A DNA stretch of 21,517 nt from JBKPRX01 sp046734795 (GTDB taxonomy: Bacteria; Actinomycetota; Thermoleophilia; Gaiellales; Gaiellaceae): the NCBI GenBank assembly GCA_046734795.1, contig JBKPRX010000050.1:1-21517 (forward strand), in the 5' to 3' direction. The notes beneath the pieces are model-generated. The model ran no database searches. It was not told where the DNA came from and worked only from the letters and a program-made list of their open reading frames with translations. Below are positions 1 through 7,480 of the stretch, one piece after another. The position numbers were made by a program, and so were the translations under genes. The first letter of the stretch is position 1. Every line of letters begins with the position of its first letter.

Positions 1-2
1 AA

Positions 3-536
3 GCCGCTCTCGAGGCGTTCGACGTGCGCGGCGACGTGCTCGAGCTCGCCGCCGGAACCGGCCTCTGGACGCAACGGCTCGCAGCGACGGCTTCGAGGCT
101 CGTCGCCGTCGACGCAAGTCCGGAGGTCGTCGAGATCAACCGCCAGCGCGTGGGCCGCGACGACGTCGAGTACGTCATCGCCGATGTCTTTGCGTGGAAG
201 CCGCCGCGCGAGTTCGACGTTTGCTTCTTCGGCTTCTGGCTCTCGCACGTTCCGGATGCACTGTTCGAGTCGTTCTGGTCAACGGTCGCGACGGCGCTTC
301 GGCCCGACGGTCGTGTCTTCCTCGTCGACAGCGGAGCGGGCCACACGCCGTCGACCAAGCTGCGAAGCGAAGGCGAGGAAGAGGTGCGGAACCTTGCCGA
401 CGGCCGCGAGTTCCGGCTGATCAAGATCCGCCGCACGCCTGACGAGCTCCGCACACGCCTCGAGCCGCTCGGCTGGAGCTGCAAGTTTCGCACGACCGCG
501 AACGACCATTTCGTCTACGGAACCGCGTCGCGGTGA
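3..536 (+). CDS. Class I SAM-dependent methyltransferase (5' end outside window)
   Basis: The reading frame is open from base 3, so the true start lies upstream; the GTG at 24 is internal. The visible part holds a Rossmann-fold methyltransferase core: motif I LELAAGTGLW, an acidic residue at the end of strand 2 (VAVDASPE), motif II region VIADVFAW, and the post-core ALRPDGRVFLVDSG. This is the pattern of the UbiE/methyltransferase-11/25 type that uses S-adenosylmethionine in the cytoplasm. The substrate cannot be read from sequence. The stop codon overlaps the GTG of era by four bases (GTGA), so the two are probably translationally coupled, although no functional link is known. Family assignment is firm; specific function is unknown. 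Confidence 0.85.
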   Translation, partial: AALEAFDVRGDVLELAAGTGLWTQRLAATASRLVAVDASPEVVEINRQRVGRDDVEYVIADVFAWKPPREFDVCFFGFWLSHVPDALFESFWSTVATALRPDGRVFLVDSGAGHTPSTKLRSEGEEEVRNLADGREFRLIKIRRTPDELRTRLEPLGWSCKFRTTANDHFVYGTASR

Positions 537-1408
537 AGTCCGGTTTCGTCGCAGTCGCGGGCCGCCCGAACGTGGGCAAGTCGACGATCACGAACGCGAT
601 CTGCGGCGGCAAGGTCGCGATCGTGTCCGACAAGCCGCAGACGACGCGCCATCGCATCTTCGGAATCGCAAACGGAATGGACGACGCGGGCGCCGTCTAC
701 CAGCTCGTGCTCGTCGACCTGCCCGGCTTCCAGCGACCGCTCGACGCGCTCACCGAGCGCATGCAGCGGACCGTCGACACGTCGTTCGAGGGCGTCGAAG
801 GCGTGCTGTTCGTCCTCTCGGCACGCGAGCGCATCGGCGCAGGCGACCGCTTCATCGCTTCGCGCGTGTTCGCGCTCGGCGTGCCGGTCGTGATCGCGCT
901 CAACAAGGTCGACCGCCTGAAGCCCGGCCACATCGCCTCGCAGATGGCGGCGGCCTCGAACCTCGGCGACTTCCACGCGCTTCATCCGGTCAGCGGCAAG
1001 ACCGGCGACGGCATCCCGGAGCTGAAGCGCGAGCTCGTCGACTTGCTCGTGGAAGGTCCCGCGTTTTTCCCGGAGGGCGAGCGCACGAACTTGCCGCTCG
1101 AGCTGCAGCTCGCCGAGTTGATTCGCGAGAAGGCACTTCAGCTCACGCGCGAGGAGGTCCCGCACGCGATCTCCGTCGAGATCGACGAGCTCGAGGCCAA
1201 GGTCGTCCGCGCGAACATCCTCGTCGAGACCGATTCGCAGAAGCAGATCGTCGTCGGCAAGGGCGGCTCGATCGTGAAGGAGATCGGCGTTCGCGCGCGG
1301 CCGGAGATCGAGGCGCTCCTCGGGCGCAGCGTCTTCCTCGAGCTGCAGGTCAAGGTGCGCCCCGCGTGGCGCCGCAACGACACGATCCTGGAACGGCTCG
1401 GCATCTAG
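533..1408 (+). CDS. era: GTPase Era, 30S ribosome assembly factor
   Basis: Era binds 16S rRNA near its 3' end and supports maturation of the small ribosomal subunit. The 291-aa product has the normal family length. The G domain is visible in order: G1 GRPNVGKS (residues 10-17), the TTRH switch region (37-40), G3 DLPG (62-65; most Era proteins have DTPG), G4 NKVD (124-127) and a G5-like SGK (154-156). The C-terminal half is a type II KH RNA-binding domain with the loop VGKGGSIVKEIG (241-252). The GTG start at 533 is chosen because the G1 motif begins ten residues later, as in other Era proteins, and because it gives a GTGA overlap with the upstream gene. Confidence 0.97.
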   Translation: MKSGFVAVAGRPNVGKSTITNAICGGKVAIVSDKPQTTRHRIFGIANGMDDAGAVYQLVLVDLPGFQRPLDALTERMQRTVDTSFEGVEGVLFVLSARERIGAGDRFIASRVFALGVPVVIALNKVDRLKPGHIASQMAAASNLGDFHALHPVSGKTGDGIPELKRELVDLLVEGPAFFPEGERTNLPLELQLAELIREKALQLTREEVPHAISVEIDELEAKVVRANILVETDSQKQIVVGKGGSIVKEIGVRARPEIEALLGRSVFLELQVKVRPAWRRNDTILERLGI

Positions 1409-2589
1409 TGGCGCGTCAGCGCCGTTTCGCGCTTGCGCTGACGATCGCAGGCATCGGTCTCGTCGCACTCAACCTTCGCGCGGGAATCACGAGCGTCGGT
1501 CCGGAGCTCGAGGACATCCGCGACGCGCTTTCGCTCTCCGGCACCGAGGCGGCCGTGCTGACGACGCTGCCGGTGCTCTGCTTCGGAGCCGTCGGGCCCG
1601 CAGGTCCGCTGCTCGCGCGTCGCATCGGGATCGAGTGGAGCCTCGGTGTCGCGGTCGCAGGCGTGACGCTCGGACTCGCGGTCCGCGTCCTCGACGGCGC
1701 ACCCACGCTCTATCTCGGCACGGTGATCGCCGGCAGCGCGATCGCGATCGCGAATGTTCTCTTGCCGGCTCTCGTCAAGCGCGACTTTCCGGAGCAGCCC
1801 GGCCTCGCGACCGGCCTCTACTTCACGGCCCTCGGCGCGTCGGCCGCGATCGCCGCGGGACTCACGGTGCCGTTCGAGGACGCAACCGGGCGCGGCTGGC
1901 GTGGCGGCCTCGGAATCTGGGCCGTGCTCGCCGCGGTCGGCGTCGTCGCGTGGCTTCCTCAGCTTCGCGGCCACACGCCGCCGGACGAGCCGCCGGAGCG
2001 GGGCGCGGTCGCGGCCCTCATGCGCGACCCGCGCGCGTGGCAGGTCACGCTCTTCATGGGACTCCAGTCGCTCTGCTTCTACTCCACCGTCTCGTGGATC
2101 GCGACGCTCTACCGCGACCACGGCTGGACGAAGGGCCATGCGGGTCTGCTGCTTGCGTTCGTCACGAGCATCGGCATCCCGGCCGGGCTCATCGCCCCGA
2201 CGCTTGCGGCGCGGAAGCCCGATCAGCGCGCGTGGTGCATCGGCACGACGGCGCTGATCGCCGTCGGCTTCGCGGGCGTCGCATTCGCGCCGCTCGCAGC
2301 ACCATGGGTCTGGGCGACGCTCCTTGGGATCGGTCTGAACATGGTCTTCCCGATCGTGCTGACGCTCTTCGTCCTGCGTTCGCGCACGACCGCGGACGCG
2401 GCGCGCCTGTCGGCGATGGCGCAGTCGATCGGCTACGGCCTCGCCGCGCTCGGGCCGCTCCTCGTCGGCGCGCTCCACGATCTCACCGGCTCGTGGACCG
2501 CGTCGTTCGCGTTCCTCTTTGGGATCGCGCTGCTCCAGATCGGCGCGGGCTACGGGGCCGGTCGCAGCGGTTACGTGCGTGGCGCGTAA
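1408..2589 (+). CDS. MFS permease, CynX/NimT-like
   Basis: A 393-aa integral membrane protein of the major facilitator superfamily. Long hydrophobic stretches run through the protein, with a short positively charged N-terminus (ARQRR). The early segment LNLRAGITSVGP resembles the CynX/NimT (cyanate/2-nitroimidazole) transporter group. The open frame extends upstream to 1366, but that would overlap era. The GTG at 1408 shares one base with the era stop (TAGTG) and begins just before the first membrane helix, so it is preferred. The gene probably shares a transcript with era. Its 3' end overlaps the end of the opposing FRG gene by 19 bp. The substrate is not predictable; the family name does not imply cyanate export here. 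Confidence 0.85.
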   Translation: MARQRRFALALTIAGIGLVALNLRAGITSVGPELEDIRDALSLSGTEAAVLTTLPVLCFGAVGPAGPLLARRIGIEWSLGVAVAGVTLGLAVRVLDGAPTLYLGTVIAGSAIAIANVLLPALVKRDFPEQPGLATGLYFTALGASAAIAAGLTVPFEDATGRGWRGGLGIWAVLAAVGVVAWLPQLRGHTPPDEPPERGAVAALMRDPRAWQVTLFMGLQSLCFYSTVSWIATLYRDHGWTKGHAGLLLAFVTSIGIPAGLIAPTLAARKPDQRAWCIGTTALIAVGFAGVAFAPLAAPWVWATLLGIGLNMVFPIVLTLFVLRSRTTADAARLSAMAQSIGYGLAALGPLLVGALHDLTGSWTASFAFLFGIALLQIGAGYGAGRSGYVRGA

Positions 2590-3362
2590 TAGCGCGCGAG
2601 CCAGCGCGACAGGCCGTCGAGGCCCGGAAACAGGACTCGCTCGGTGACGTTCGCCTGGTCGAGCTTGTCGCGGACCTCCCACTTGAGCTCGGCAGGGATG
2701 ACGAAGCGCCGCGCGAGCTCCGGATGCTTCGCGAGGCACTCGTCGAGACTCACGGTCACGTTCGACACGAGCGAGAAGAGCGCGTACTGGTTGACGATCC
2801 GCGCATCGAACGACGGCGGCTCGACGAAGAGGACGAACGCGTCCTCGACGATGCGTTCCAGATCCGCCGATGTCGGAGCCGCCTCCGACAGGAGCTCCGT
2901 CGTGAAGACGTTCGCAGCGTCTTGCTCGAGCGGCTGCCGCAGCTTCGGCGGTAGCAGCTCGTGGGCTCGCACGTAGTCGATGGCCCACACGACGCCGTCG
3001 CGATCGAATCCCTGCGGGCTACGTGTGGCGAAATGGAGCGCGACGTACGGGGAGTACGTCCAGTCGAGCAACCGCGTCGGCAGGCCGTGATGCTGGCCGA
3101 GCGCCAGCCAGTCCCAGAACGTGTCGTGCGGAACGGCATCGGCGGCGGCGTACTTGCGGAAGCTCCGCATCAGCGGCCCTTCGAGCTCGCGCGCATCGCC
3201 GCCGAGCCGTGCGAGGCTCGTGCGCAAATCCTCCGTTGCGTCGGGCCGGCCGCGAAAGGCGAAGTCCGACCGGTGCAACCCGAGGCGCTCGTTCCAGGCG
3301 TCGGCGAAGAGGAGCTCGTGCAGCTCGAGCCAGCTGGACACTCGGTGCTCGGTGATGGTCAC
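2571..3362 (-). CDS. FRG-domain protein
   Basis: A 263-aa soluble protein with the hallmarks of the FRG domain: the F-R-G triplet at residues 36-38 (FAFRGRPD), the highly conserved block QHHGLPTRLLDW (90-101) followed by SPYVALHFAT, and a C-terminal LFPGLDGLSRWL. FRG proteins occur widely in bacteria and phages; their biochemical role is not settled. The GTG at 3362 is chosen because it overlaps the stop of the upstream methyltransferase (GTGA) and directly precedes the conserved N-terminal helix; the longer frame to 3647 would lie inside that gene. The pairing suggests a two-gene operon. No toxin or immunity gene is visible nearby, so a defence role is only a possibility. Confidence 0.85.
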   Translation of the reverse strand: MTITEHRVSSWLELHELLFADAWNERLGLHRSDFAFRGRPDATEDLRTSLARLGGDARELEGPLMRSFRKYAAADAVPHDTFWDWLALGQHHGLPTRLLDWTYSPYVALHFATRSPQGFDRDGVVWAIDYVRAHELLPPKLRQPLEQDAANVFTTELLSEAAPTSADLERIVEDAFVLFVEPPSFDARIVNQYALFSLVSNVTVSLDECLAKHPELARRFVIPAELKWEVRDKLDQANVTERVLFPGLDGLSRWLARYYAPRT

Positions 3363-4141
3363 GCGCGCGCGATCACGTTCATGTCTTGGCGGGGGTTGCC
3401 GAGTGCTCCCTCCGGATCGAGTTCCAGAAACGTGAGGCTCGGCGGCAACAGCCCCGCGAGCGCGCCGCGCGGGTGGTACGCCGCGCAGAGGTTCGTGCCG
3501 GTCTCGCGCTCCCAGCGGACGATGACCTCGCCGTTTGCGTACGCACTGCCCTCGCGCTCGTCCAGTCGGTCCGCATACGCATCGCCGTGCGTCGTCAGGA
3601 TCAGCAAGCCGTTTGGCCGGAGCACGCGCGCGAGCTCGGCGAGCCACGCGCGTTGCAGCTCAACCGTGAGGTGCGTGAAGACCGAGAGGCCGTAGACGAG
3701 GTCGAACGACGCGTCGGCGAACGCGAGCGGCGGCTCGAGCGTGTTCCTCTCGAAGCGCGCGAACGCGAGGTTCTCGCGACACCACGCGATCGCGTCTTCG
3801 TTCGTGTCGCTGCCGTGCACGCCGTCGCGGCCGCCGAAGCGGCGCGTAACGCGTCCGCAGCCGCAGCCGAAGTCGAGGAGCGTCTCGACGTCGTCGAGCG
3901 TTCGGCCCTGCCGTTCGAGCGCGGCGCGGATGCTCTCCTCGGCGAGCCGGCCGCCTTCGAGGAACCACGCGAGGTCGGCCGTGCCGGCGACGCGAACCCG
4001 AAGTGCAGCGGGCGGCACCGGCAAGCCGTCGTCCGCGGCCGCTTCAGCGCCGGGTCGGAGCGACTGCATTCGCTCGTAGATCGCGAACGCGAACCCGAGC
4101 AAATGCAGGCGCTCGAGGAGCCGGAGAACAGCGCGCTTCAC
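3359..4141 (-). CDS. Class I SAM-dependent methyltransferase
   Basis: A 260-aa cytoplasmic protein. Motif I is LLDFGCGCGRVTRRF (about residues 88-102), followed by VHGSDTNEDAI for the ribose-binding acidic residue, FDLVYGLSVFTHL (motif II/III region, 146-158) and VLRPNGLLILTTHG. The N-terminal ~50 residues form a helical extension before the fold, and the C-terminal part has YHPRGALAGLL, as in methyltransferase-25-like enzymes acting on small molecules or sugars. It starts with GTG at 4141; a TAGCGT box lies seven bases upstream, and no Shine-Dalgarno is seen. It overlaps the FRG gene by four bases. Its substrate is unknown. It could modify the same target as the FRG protein, but that is speculation. 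Confidence 0.85.
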   Translation of the reverse strand: MKRAVLRLLERLHLLGFAFAIYERMQSLRPGAEAAADDGLPVPPAALRVRVAGTADLAWFLEGGRLAEESIRAALERQGRTLDDVETLLDFGCGCGRVTRRFGGRDGVHGSDTNEDAIAWCRENLAFARFERNTLEPPLAFADASFDLVYGLSVFTHLTVELQRAWLAELARVLRPNGLLILTTHGDAYADRLDEREGSAYANGEVIVRWERETGTNLCAAYHPRGALAGLLPPSLTFLELDPEGALGNPRQDMNVIARA

Positions 4142-4148
4142 GCTGCAG

Positions 4149-4154
4149 ACGCTA
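4149..4154 (-). promoter_or_regulatory. Putative -10 box for the methyltransferase/FRG operon
   Basis: On the minus strand the hexamer reads TAGCGT and ends seven bases before the GTG at 4141. This fits the actinobacterial TANNNT -10 consensus and would place the transcript start at or next to the start codon. No convincing -35 is visible. It lies within 35 bp of the divergent gene at 4177, so the two promoters face away from each other and nearly overlap. Confidence 0.4.
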
Positions 4155-4161
4155 ACCCCAC

Positions 4162-4167
4162 TAGATT
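4162..4167 (+). promoter_or_regulatory. Putative -10 box, leaderless-type, for the TrpC-like gene
   Basis: TAGATT matches TANNNT and lies nine bases before the ATG at 4177. There is no purine-rich Shine-Dalgarno between box and start. A leaderless or near-leaderless mRNA is inferred from the spacing. No clear -35 element is present. Confidence 0.45.
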
Positions 4168-4176
4168 TCCCCGTGC

Positions 4177-4758
4177 ATGGGGCAGCGGCGCTTCAGCCAG
4201 GCGATCTCCGAAGGGGACGGTATCTCCGTGATCGCCGCCGTCGACGACCCGGATGCCGCACGCGCGGCGGAGGAGCAGCGCGCGGAGGCGCTGGTCGTCT
4301 CGACCGATCCGCACGTCATGCGAGAGACGACCTCACTCCCGATCCTGTGGCGGGCCGAGGTCGCGCTCGAGCGCGCCGCGGAGGTCGCAGACGCCTACCT
4401 GCTCGACTTCGTGAGGCTCGACCACGAAGACCTCGAGACCTTGCACCGGCGCGCGCTCGACCTTGGGCTCGACTGCGTGATCGTCGTCGGCGACGAGGAA
4501 GAGCTCGAACGCTCGCTCGACCTCGTCGATCCGGAGATCTTCCTCCTCTCGCCGCGTGACGCCGAGGATCACCGGCAGGCGGTTGACCACGTGCTCGAGC
4601 TCCTGCCCGCGGTGCCGGCCGGAAAGCTTGCGATCGCCGACCTCCCGGCCACGACGCCGGAGGAGATTCCGGAGCTCGAGCGGGCCGGCGTCGACGCCGT
4701 GATCGTCCGCGCACGCGACATCGCCGCGCTCGCCGGCGGGCCGCCGCCGCGGGTCTGA
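4177..4758 (+). CDS. TrpC-like (beta/alpha)8-barrel protein lacking catalytic residues
   Basis: A 193-aa protein whose segments line up by eye with indole-3-glycerol-phosphate synthase: GISVIAAVDDP (residues 15-25, TrpC ISVIAEIKRRSP), AEALVVSTDP (TrpC A-SVLTDP), LPILWRAE (LPVLRKDF), ADAYLLDFVRLDHEDLETL (ADAVLLI-ALDD-L), LGLDCVIVVGDEEELERSL (LGL-VLVEVHDEEELERAL), IFLLSPRDA (IGINNRDL) and RAGVDAVIVRARDIA (AGVDAVLVGEALM). The catalytic positions are replaced: both lysines, the glutamates and the asparagine of N-N-R-D-L are absent. The protein is about 60 residues shorter than TrpC, missing the N-terminal cap. It is therefore probably a pseudoenzyme or an enzyme with another activity. No trp genes are nearby. 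The similarity was judged by eye, without an alignment search. Confidence 0.6.
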   Translation: MGQRRFSQAISEGDGISVIAAVDDPDAARAAEEQRAEALVVSTDPHVMRETTSLPILWRAEVALERAAEVADAYLLDFVRLDHEDLETLHRRALDLGLDCVIVVGDEEELERSLDLVDPEIFLLSPRDAEDHRQAVDHVLELLPAVPAGKLAIADLPATTPEEIPELERAGVDAVIVRARDIAALAGGPPPRV

Positions 4759-4760
4759 GT

Positions 4761-4954
4761 GTGGGCTGGCTCTTCAATCCCCAGGATGCGGCGAAGCATC
4801 CGCGGGTGACCGTGCCAGGCTTGCGATCCTGCTCGGCGGGCTCGCGCTCGCGACGATCCTCGGCTACCTAACGGGATCCCTCGCCGCGTTCGTCCTGATC
4901 TTCGCGGCCTGCCTTGCGGTCTCGATGGGTTGGGGTCGCTTGATGCGGCGTTAG
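4761..4954 (+). pseudogene. Small two-helix membrane protein, apparently frameshifted
   Basis: GTG at 4761 begins a plausible N-terminus (VGWLFNPQDAAKHPRVTVPG). In that frame the product turns arginine/serine-rich after about 20 codons and stops at 4869. The neighbouring frame, ending with TAG at 4952-4954, encodes a convincing membrane segment: RARLAILLGGLALATILGY then LAAFVLIFAACLAVSMGWG and a basic tail RLMRR. That second frame has no ATG, GTG or TTG between its preceding stop (4700) and the membrane part. Joining the two near 4815 needs one extra base, giving a protein of about 65 aa. This is either a real one-base deletion, an assembly error or, less likely, programmed frameshifting. The start lies two bases after the TrpC-like stop, so the two were probably co-transcribed. 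Confidence 0.5.
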
Positions 4955-4987
4955 CCTCGTCGTAACGTCGCCCTTGCAAACTGGCGG

Positions 4988-4993
4988 TACCCT
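4988..4993 (+). promoter_or_regulatory. Putative -10 box for the secreted-protein/DyP operon
   Basis: TACCCT (TANNNT type) ends six bases before the GTG at 5000, with no Shine-Dalgarno in between. The TTGCAA at 4974-4979 is too close, at eight bases, to act as its -35. Leaderless transcription is inferred. Confidence 0.4.
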
Positions 4994-4999
4994 GGGCGC

Positions 5000-5608
5000 G
5001 TGAAGGCGTTCCTGGTGGTGGTTGCTGCGGCCGCTTTGGTCGTCGTTTCGAGCGGCTCGGCCGCTCCGGCCCGCGCAGGCGCGGCGAGCGCGAAGACCTG
5101 CCCTGCCGCGTGGCGTGCGGGGTGGCAGAAGCTCGCAAACCAGGTCGGCGCGCCCGTCTACTGCCCCTCGTGGATGCCGAACCCGCTCGACGGCAACATC
5201 GCCGGTTCTTGGAAGAACGGCTACACGGTCAAGCGCGACGGCACCTACTTCGTCAGCTTCCTCTCGCACGACCTCGGGGACATCCACGTGAACTTCCGCG
5301 GATATCCCGGCCGGACGACGGTCCCGAAGTGCACGACGGTCGACACGCAGGGCGGCAAGACGATTCGCGGCACGACGCCCTGCTTCGCGGACCCATCCGG
5401 CACGTTCTCGGTGAACGGGATCAAGGCGACGCTCTACACGGTGAACCAGGACGCGGACCAGTGGCATCTGCTGTATGCGTGGCGCCACAACGGTTCGCTC
5501 TACACCGTCAGCCAGCACCAGATCAAGCCGTTGACGTACGCGCGCGTGATCCAGAACCTGCACCGGCTTCTCGGTGGGCTTGTGCTCGTTCGGCCGCACG
5601 GCGGCTGA
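5000..5608 (+). CDS. Secreted protein of unknown function with four cysteines
   Basis: A 202-aa protein with a clear Sec signal peptide: MK, then a hydrophobic core (AFLVVVAAAALVVVSS), then small residues with probable cleavage around APARAGA-ASA. No lipobox is seen. The mature part has four cysteines (TCPAAW, VYCPSW, VPKCTTV, TPCFAD) that could form two disulfides outside the cell, and is rich in aromatic and glycine residues (for example GSWKNGYTVKRDGTYFVSF). I do not recognise the family. The stop at 5606-5608 is one base from the ATG of the DyP-like gene, so the two form an operon. A role in the same extracytoplasmic process is inferred from this context only. The start codon is GTG, with a TACCCT box six bases upstream. 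Confidence 0.75.
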   Translation: MKAFLVVVAAAALVVVSSGSAAPARAGAASAKTCPAAWRAGWQKLANQVGAPVYCPSWMPNPLDGNIAGSWKNGYTVKRDGTYFVSFLSHDLGDIHVNFRGYPGRTTVPKCTTVDTQGGKTIRGTTPCFADPSGTFSVNGIKATLYTVNQDADQWHLLYAWRHNGSLYTVSQHQIKPLTYARVIQNLHRLLGGLVLVRPHGG

Positions 5609-5609
5609 G

Positions 5610-6989
5610 ATGCCAATCGACCGGCGGCGATTCCTCGGCGTGGCCGCGGCGGGCGCACTCGGCGCGGCGGGCATCTACGAGCTCGTCGACCAGCTGAGCT
5701 CGACACCGGCCCGGCCACACGCCGCTGCGCAGCGGCTTCGCGAGCAGCACCTCCTGCAGGGGATCGACGTCATCCGGCACGACGGCGTCGAGGTGCTCGT
5801 GCCGCCGCTTCATCACGCGATCGTCACGGCGAAGGTGCGCGCGACCGACCTGCGCGCGGCGAAGCGAGAGCTCGAGGACGCCCTCGCCGACCTCGAGGGG
5901 CGCTACGAGCCGACGCCTTCCGGTCTCGGCGTGACGCTCGCGTGGGGGCTGCCGTATTTCCGGAACCATGTTGCGAGCGCCGCCGAGCGCCATTTGCCGT
6001 TCGACCGGCGCGCGCAGAAGGCCGCGCTCCTCGACGCGCGCCGCTTCCCGAGCGATCCCGACGAGACGATCCTCGAGGACAACGACGTCGCCGTTCTCCT
6101 TCGCAGCGACGAGCTCGACCACATCCGCGACGCCGAGCGGACGCTGTTCGACGACCTCGACGTCTTCGAGCGCACGAGCGTGCGCCGCGGCTTCGTCGGC
6201 GGCGGCTTCGACGGCGGAGTCGGTCTACCGAAGCGCATCGCAACCGCGGCCGGAATCTCGGGCGCAGACCTGATTCCCGACGGGGCCGAGCTCTTCCTCG
6301 GCTTCACCTCGACGCAGAAGGCGAACCTCGGCCCGGGCCGCATCGCGAATCACGAGACGCTGGGATTCGTCGACGTCCGCAACGGCTACTTCCGCGGCGG
6401 CACGCACATGCACCTCTCGCACATCGAGGAAGACCTCGAGAAGTGGTACTTGAACTTCGACTTCCAAGAGCGCGTCGACACGGTCTTCAAGCCGAACATG
6501 CGCGTGCGCTACGGCAGGCAGACGGTCCCGCAGGGTCCGCGCGAGGTCGCGACGAAGGAAGAGGTCGCACGCGAGTACGAGAACGAGCGTCGCTTCGGTC
6601 ACAGCGCGTCGATTCAGCTCACCTCGCGCCTAGGCCAGGACTTTGTCGCTGAAGACGGCACGCAGTACGAGAAGGGGACGGCGATCCCGCAGCGAGCCGA
6701 CTTCAACACGATCGACAACCCGTTCGCGTGGACCGCGACGCCCGCGCGCGACAAGTTCTCGACGGAACCGGTGGCCGGTGTGCACTTCGTCGTCTTCAAC
6801 CCGTCGAGCGACGACTTCCACCGGAACCGGCTCGCCATGGACGGACAGCTGCCGGACGGCACGAAGCTGCCGCTCGCACCGGGCGCGCGCGGCCAGGGCA
6901 TCAACTCGGTGCTGACGACGACGCATCGGCAGAACTTCCTCGTGCCGCCGAGGCCGCACCGCGCCTTTCCGCTCGCCGAGCTTCGGTGA
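5610..6989 (+). CDS. Tat-exported DyP-type (EfeB-like) peroxidase, divergent
   Basis: A 459-aa protein starting with a twin-arginine signal, DRRRFLGVAAAGALGAAG (residues 4-21), so it is exported folded. The order of elements follows dye-decolourising peroxidases: GGFDGGVGLP (198-207) contains the GXXDG haem-pocket motif with D201; ELFLGF (227-232) matches the E-LLGY strand; NGYFRGGTHMHLSHIEEDLEKW (258-279) sits where NGSYLVFRKL-QD normally is; FGHSASIQ (329-336) offers a candidate proximal histidine; VAGVHFVVFNPSSDDF matches the late GLLFV-FQ strand. The usual RRG-P-G segment with the distal arginine is not evident (YEKGTAIPQR instead). Family members use haem and peroxide, or remove iron from haem. 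ATG at 5610 is chosen because it directly precedes the Tat motif. Activity is not certain given the divergence. Confidence 0.72.
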   Translation: MPIDRRRFLGVAAAGALGAAGIYELVDQLSSTPARPHAAAQRLREQHLLQGIDVIRHDGVEVLVPPLHHAIVTAKVRATDLRAAKRELEDALADLEGRYEPTPSGLGVTLAWGLPYFRNHVASAAERHLPFDRRAQKAALLDARRFPSDPDETILEDNDVAVLLRSDELDHIRDAERTLFDDLDVFERTSVRRGFVGGGFDGGVGLPKRIATAAGISGADLIPDGAELFLGFTSTQKANLGPGRIANHETLGFVDVRNGYFRGGTHMHLSHIEEDLEKWYLNFDFQERVDTVFKPNMRVRYGRQTVPQGPREVATKEEVAREYENERRFGHSASIQLTSRLGQDFVAEDGTQYEKGTAIPQRADFNTIDNPFAWTATPARDKFSTEPVAGVHFVVFNPSSDDFHRNRLAMDGQLPDGTKLPLAPGARGQGINSVLTTTHRQNFLVPPRPHRAFPLAELR

Positions 6990-7456
6990 CCGCCGGCGGC
7001 TCGTCGCTGCCGGAGGTGCAGCGCCTGCTCGCGGTTCTCGCCGCCGGGCGGCGAGTCCTCGAGCTCGGCACCGCGTTCGGTGAGGGCGCGGCCGCGCTGG
7101 CGGCCACCGCAGAGTCCGTGCTCACGATCGAGAGCGACGCCGACCGCGCGGAGCAGGCGCGCGCCCGGCTGGATGGGCTCGCGAACGTCGAGCTCCTCGT
7201 CGGCGACTGGCGCGAGCTCGTCCGTGGTCGCGGCCCGTTCGGGCTCGTCTTCTACGACGCGGGCCCGCCGTATGATCTCGACGAGGTCCTCGCGCTGCTC
7301 GCGCCTGGCGGCGTTGTCGTCAAGGACGACCTCACACCCGGCCGATCGGTCGACGGCGACCCCGCGCGGGAGTTCTTGCTTCGCGACCCACGCGTGATCG
7401 CCGTCGAGGTCACCGTGTCGCCGGAGATGGCAGTGGTCGTCGCCGCCAGCCACTAG
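6986..7456 (+). CDS. Small class I SAM-dependent methyltransferase
   Basis: A 156-aa protein with a compact methyltransferase fold: RRVLELGTAFGEGAAAL (motif I), VLTIESDADRAEQAR (acidic residue binding the ribose), NVELLVGDWRELV, and GLVFYDAGPPYDLDEVLALLAPGGVVVKDDL, which resembles O-methyltransferases of the type-3/24 group. The frame is open further upstream, but the GTG at 6986 overlaps the stop of the peroxidase gene (GTGA) and leaves a complete fold, so it is preferred. The coupling implies one transcript from about 5000 to 7456. Whether its substrate relates to the peroxidase is unknown. It ends 24 bp from the convergent pfkA. Confidence 0.75.
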   Translation: MTAGGSSLPEVQRLLAVLAAGRRVLELGTAFGEGAAALAATAESVLTIESDADRAEQARARLDGLANVELLVGDWRELVRGRGPFGLVFYDAGPPYDLDEVLALLAPGGVVVKDDLTPGRSVDGDPAREFLLRDPRVIAVEVTVSPEMAVVVAASH

Positions 7457-7480
7457 CGGCTGGGCCGGCTTCCGTCGCCC

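Noticed and set aside
1405..2988. 527-codon open frame on the minus strand
   Set aside because: It lies antisense to the MFS gene and its product is a low-complexity Arg/Ala/Asp mixture; it is a high-GC shadow frame.
4974..4993. TTGCAA and TACCCT as a -35/-10 pair before the gene at 5000
   Set aside because: The spacer is eight bases, far below the 16-19 needed; only the -10 box is retained.
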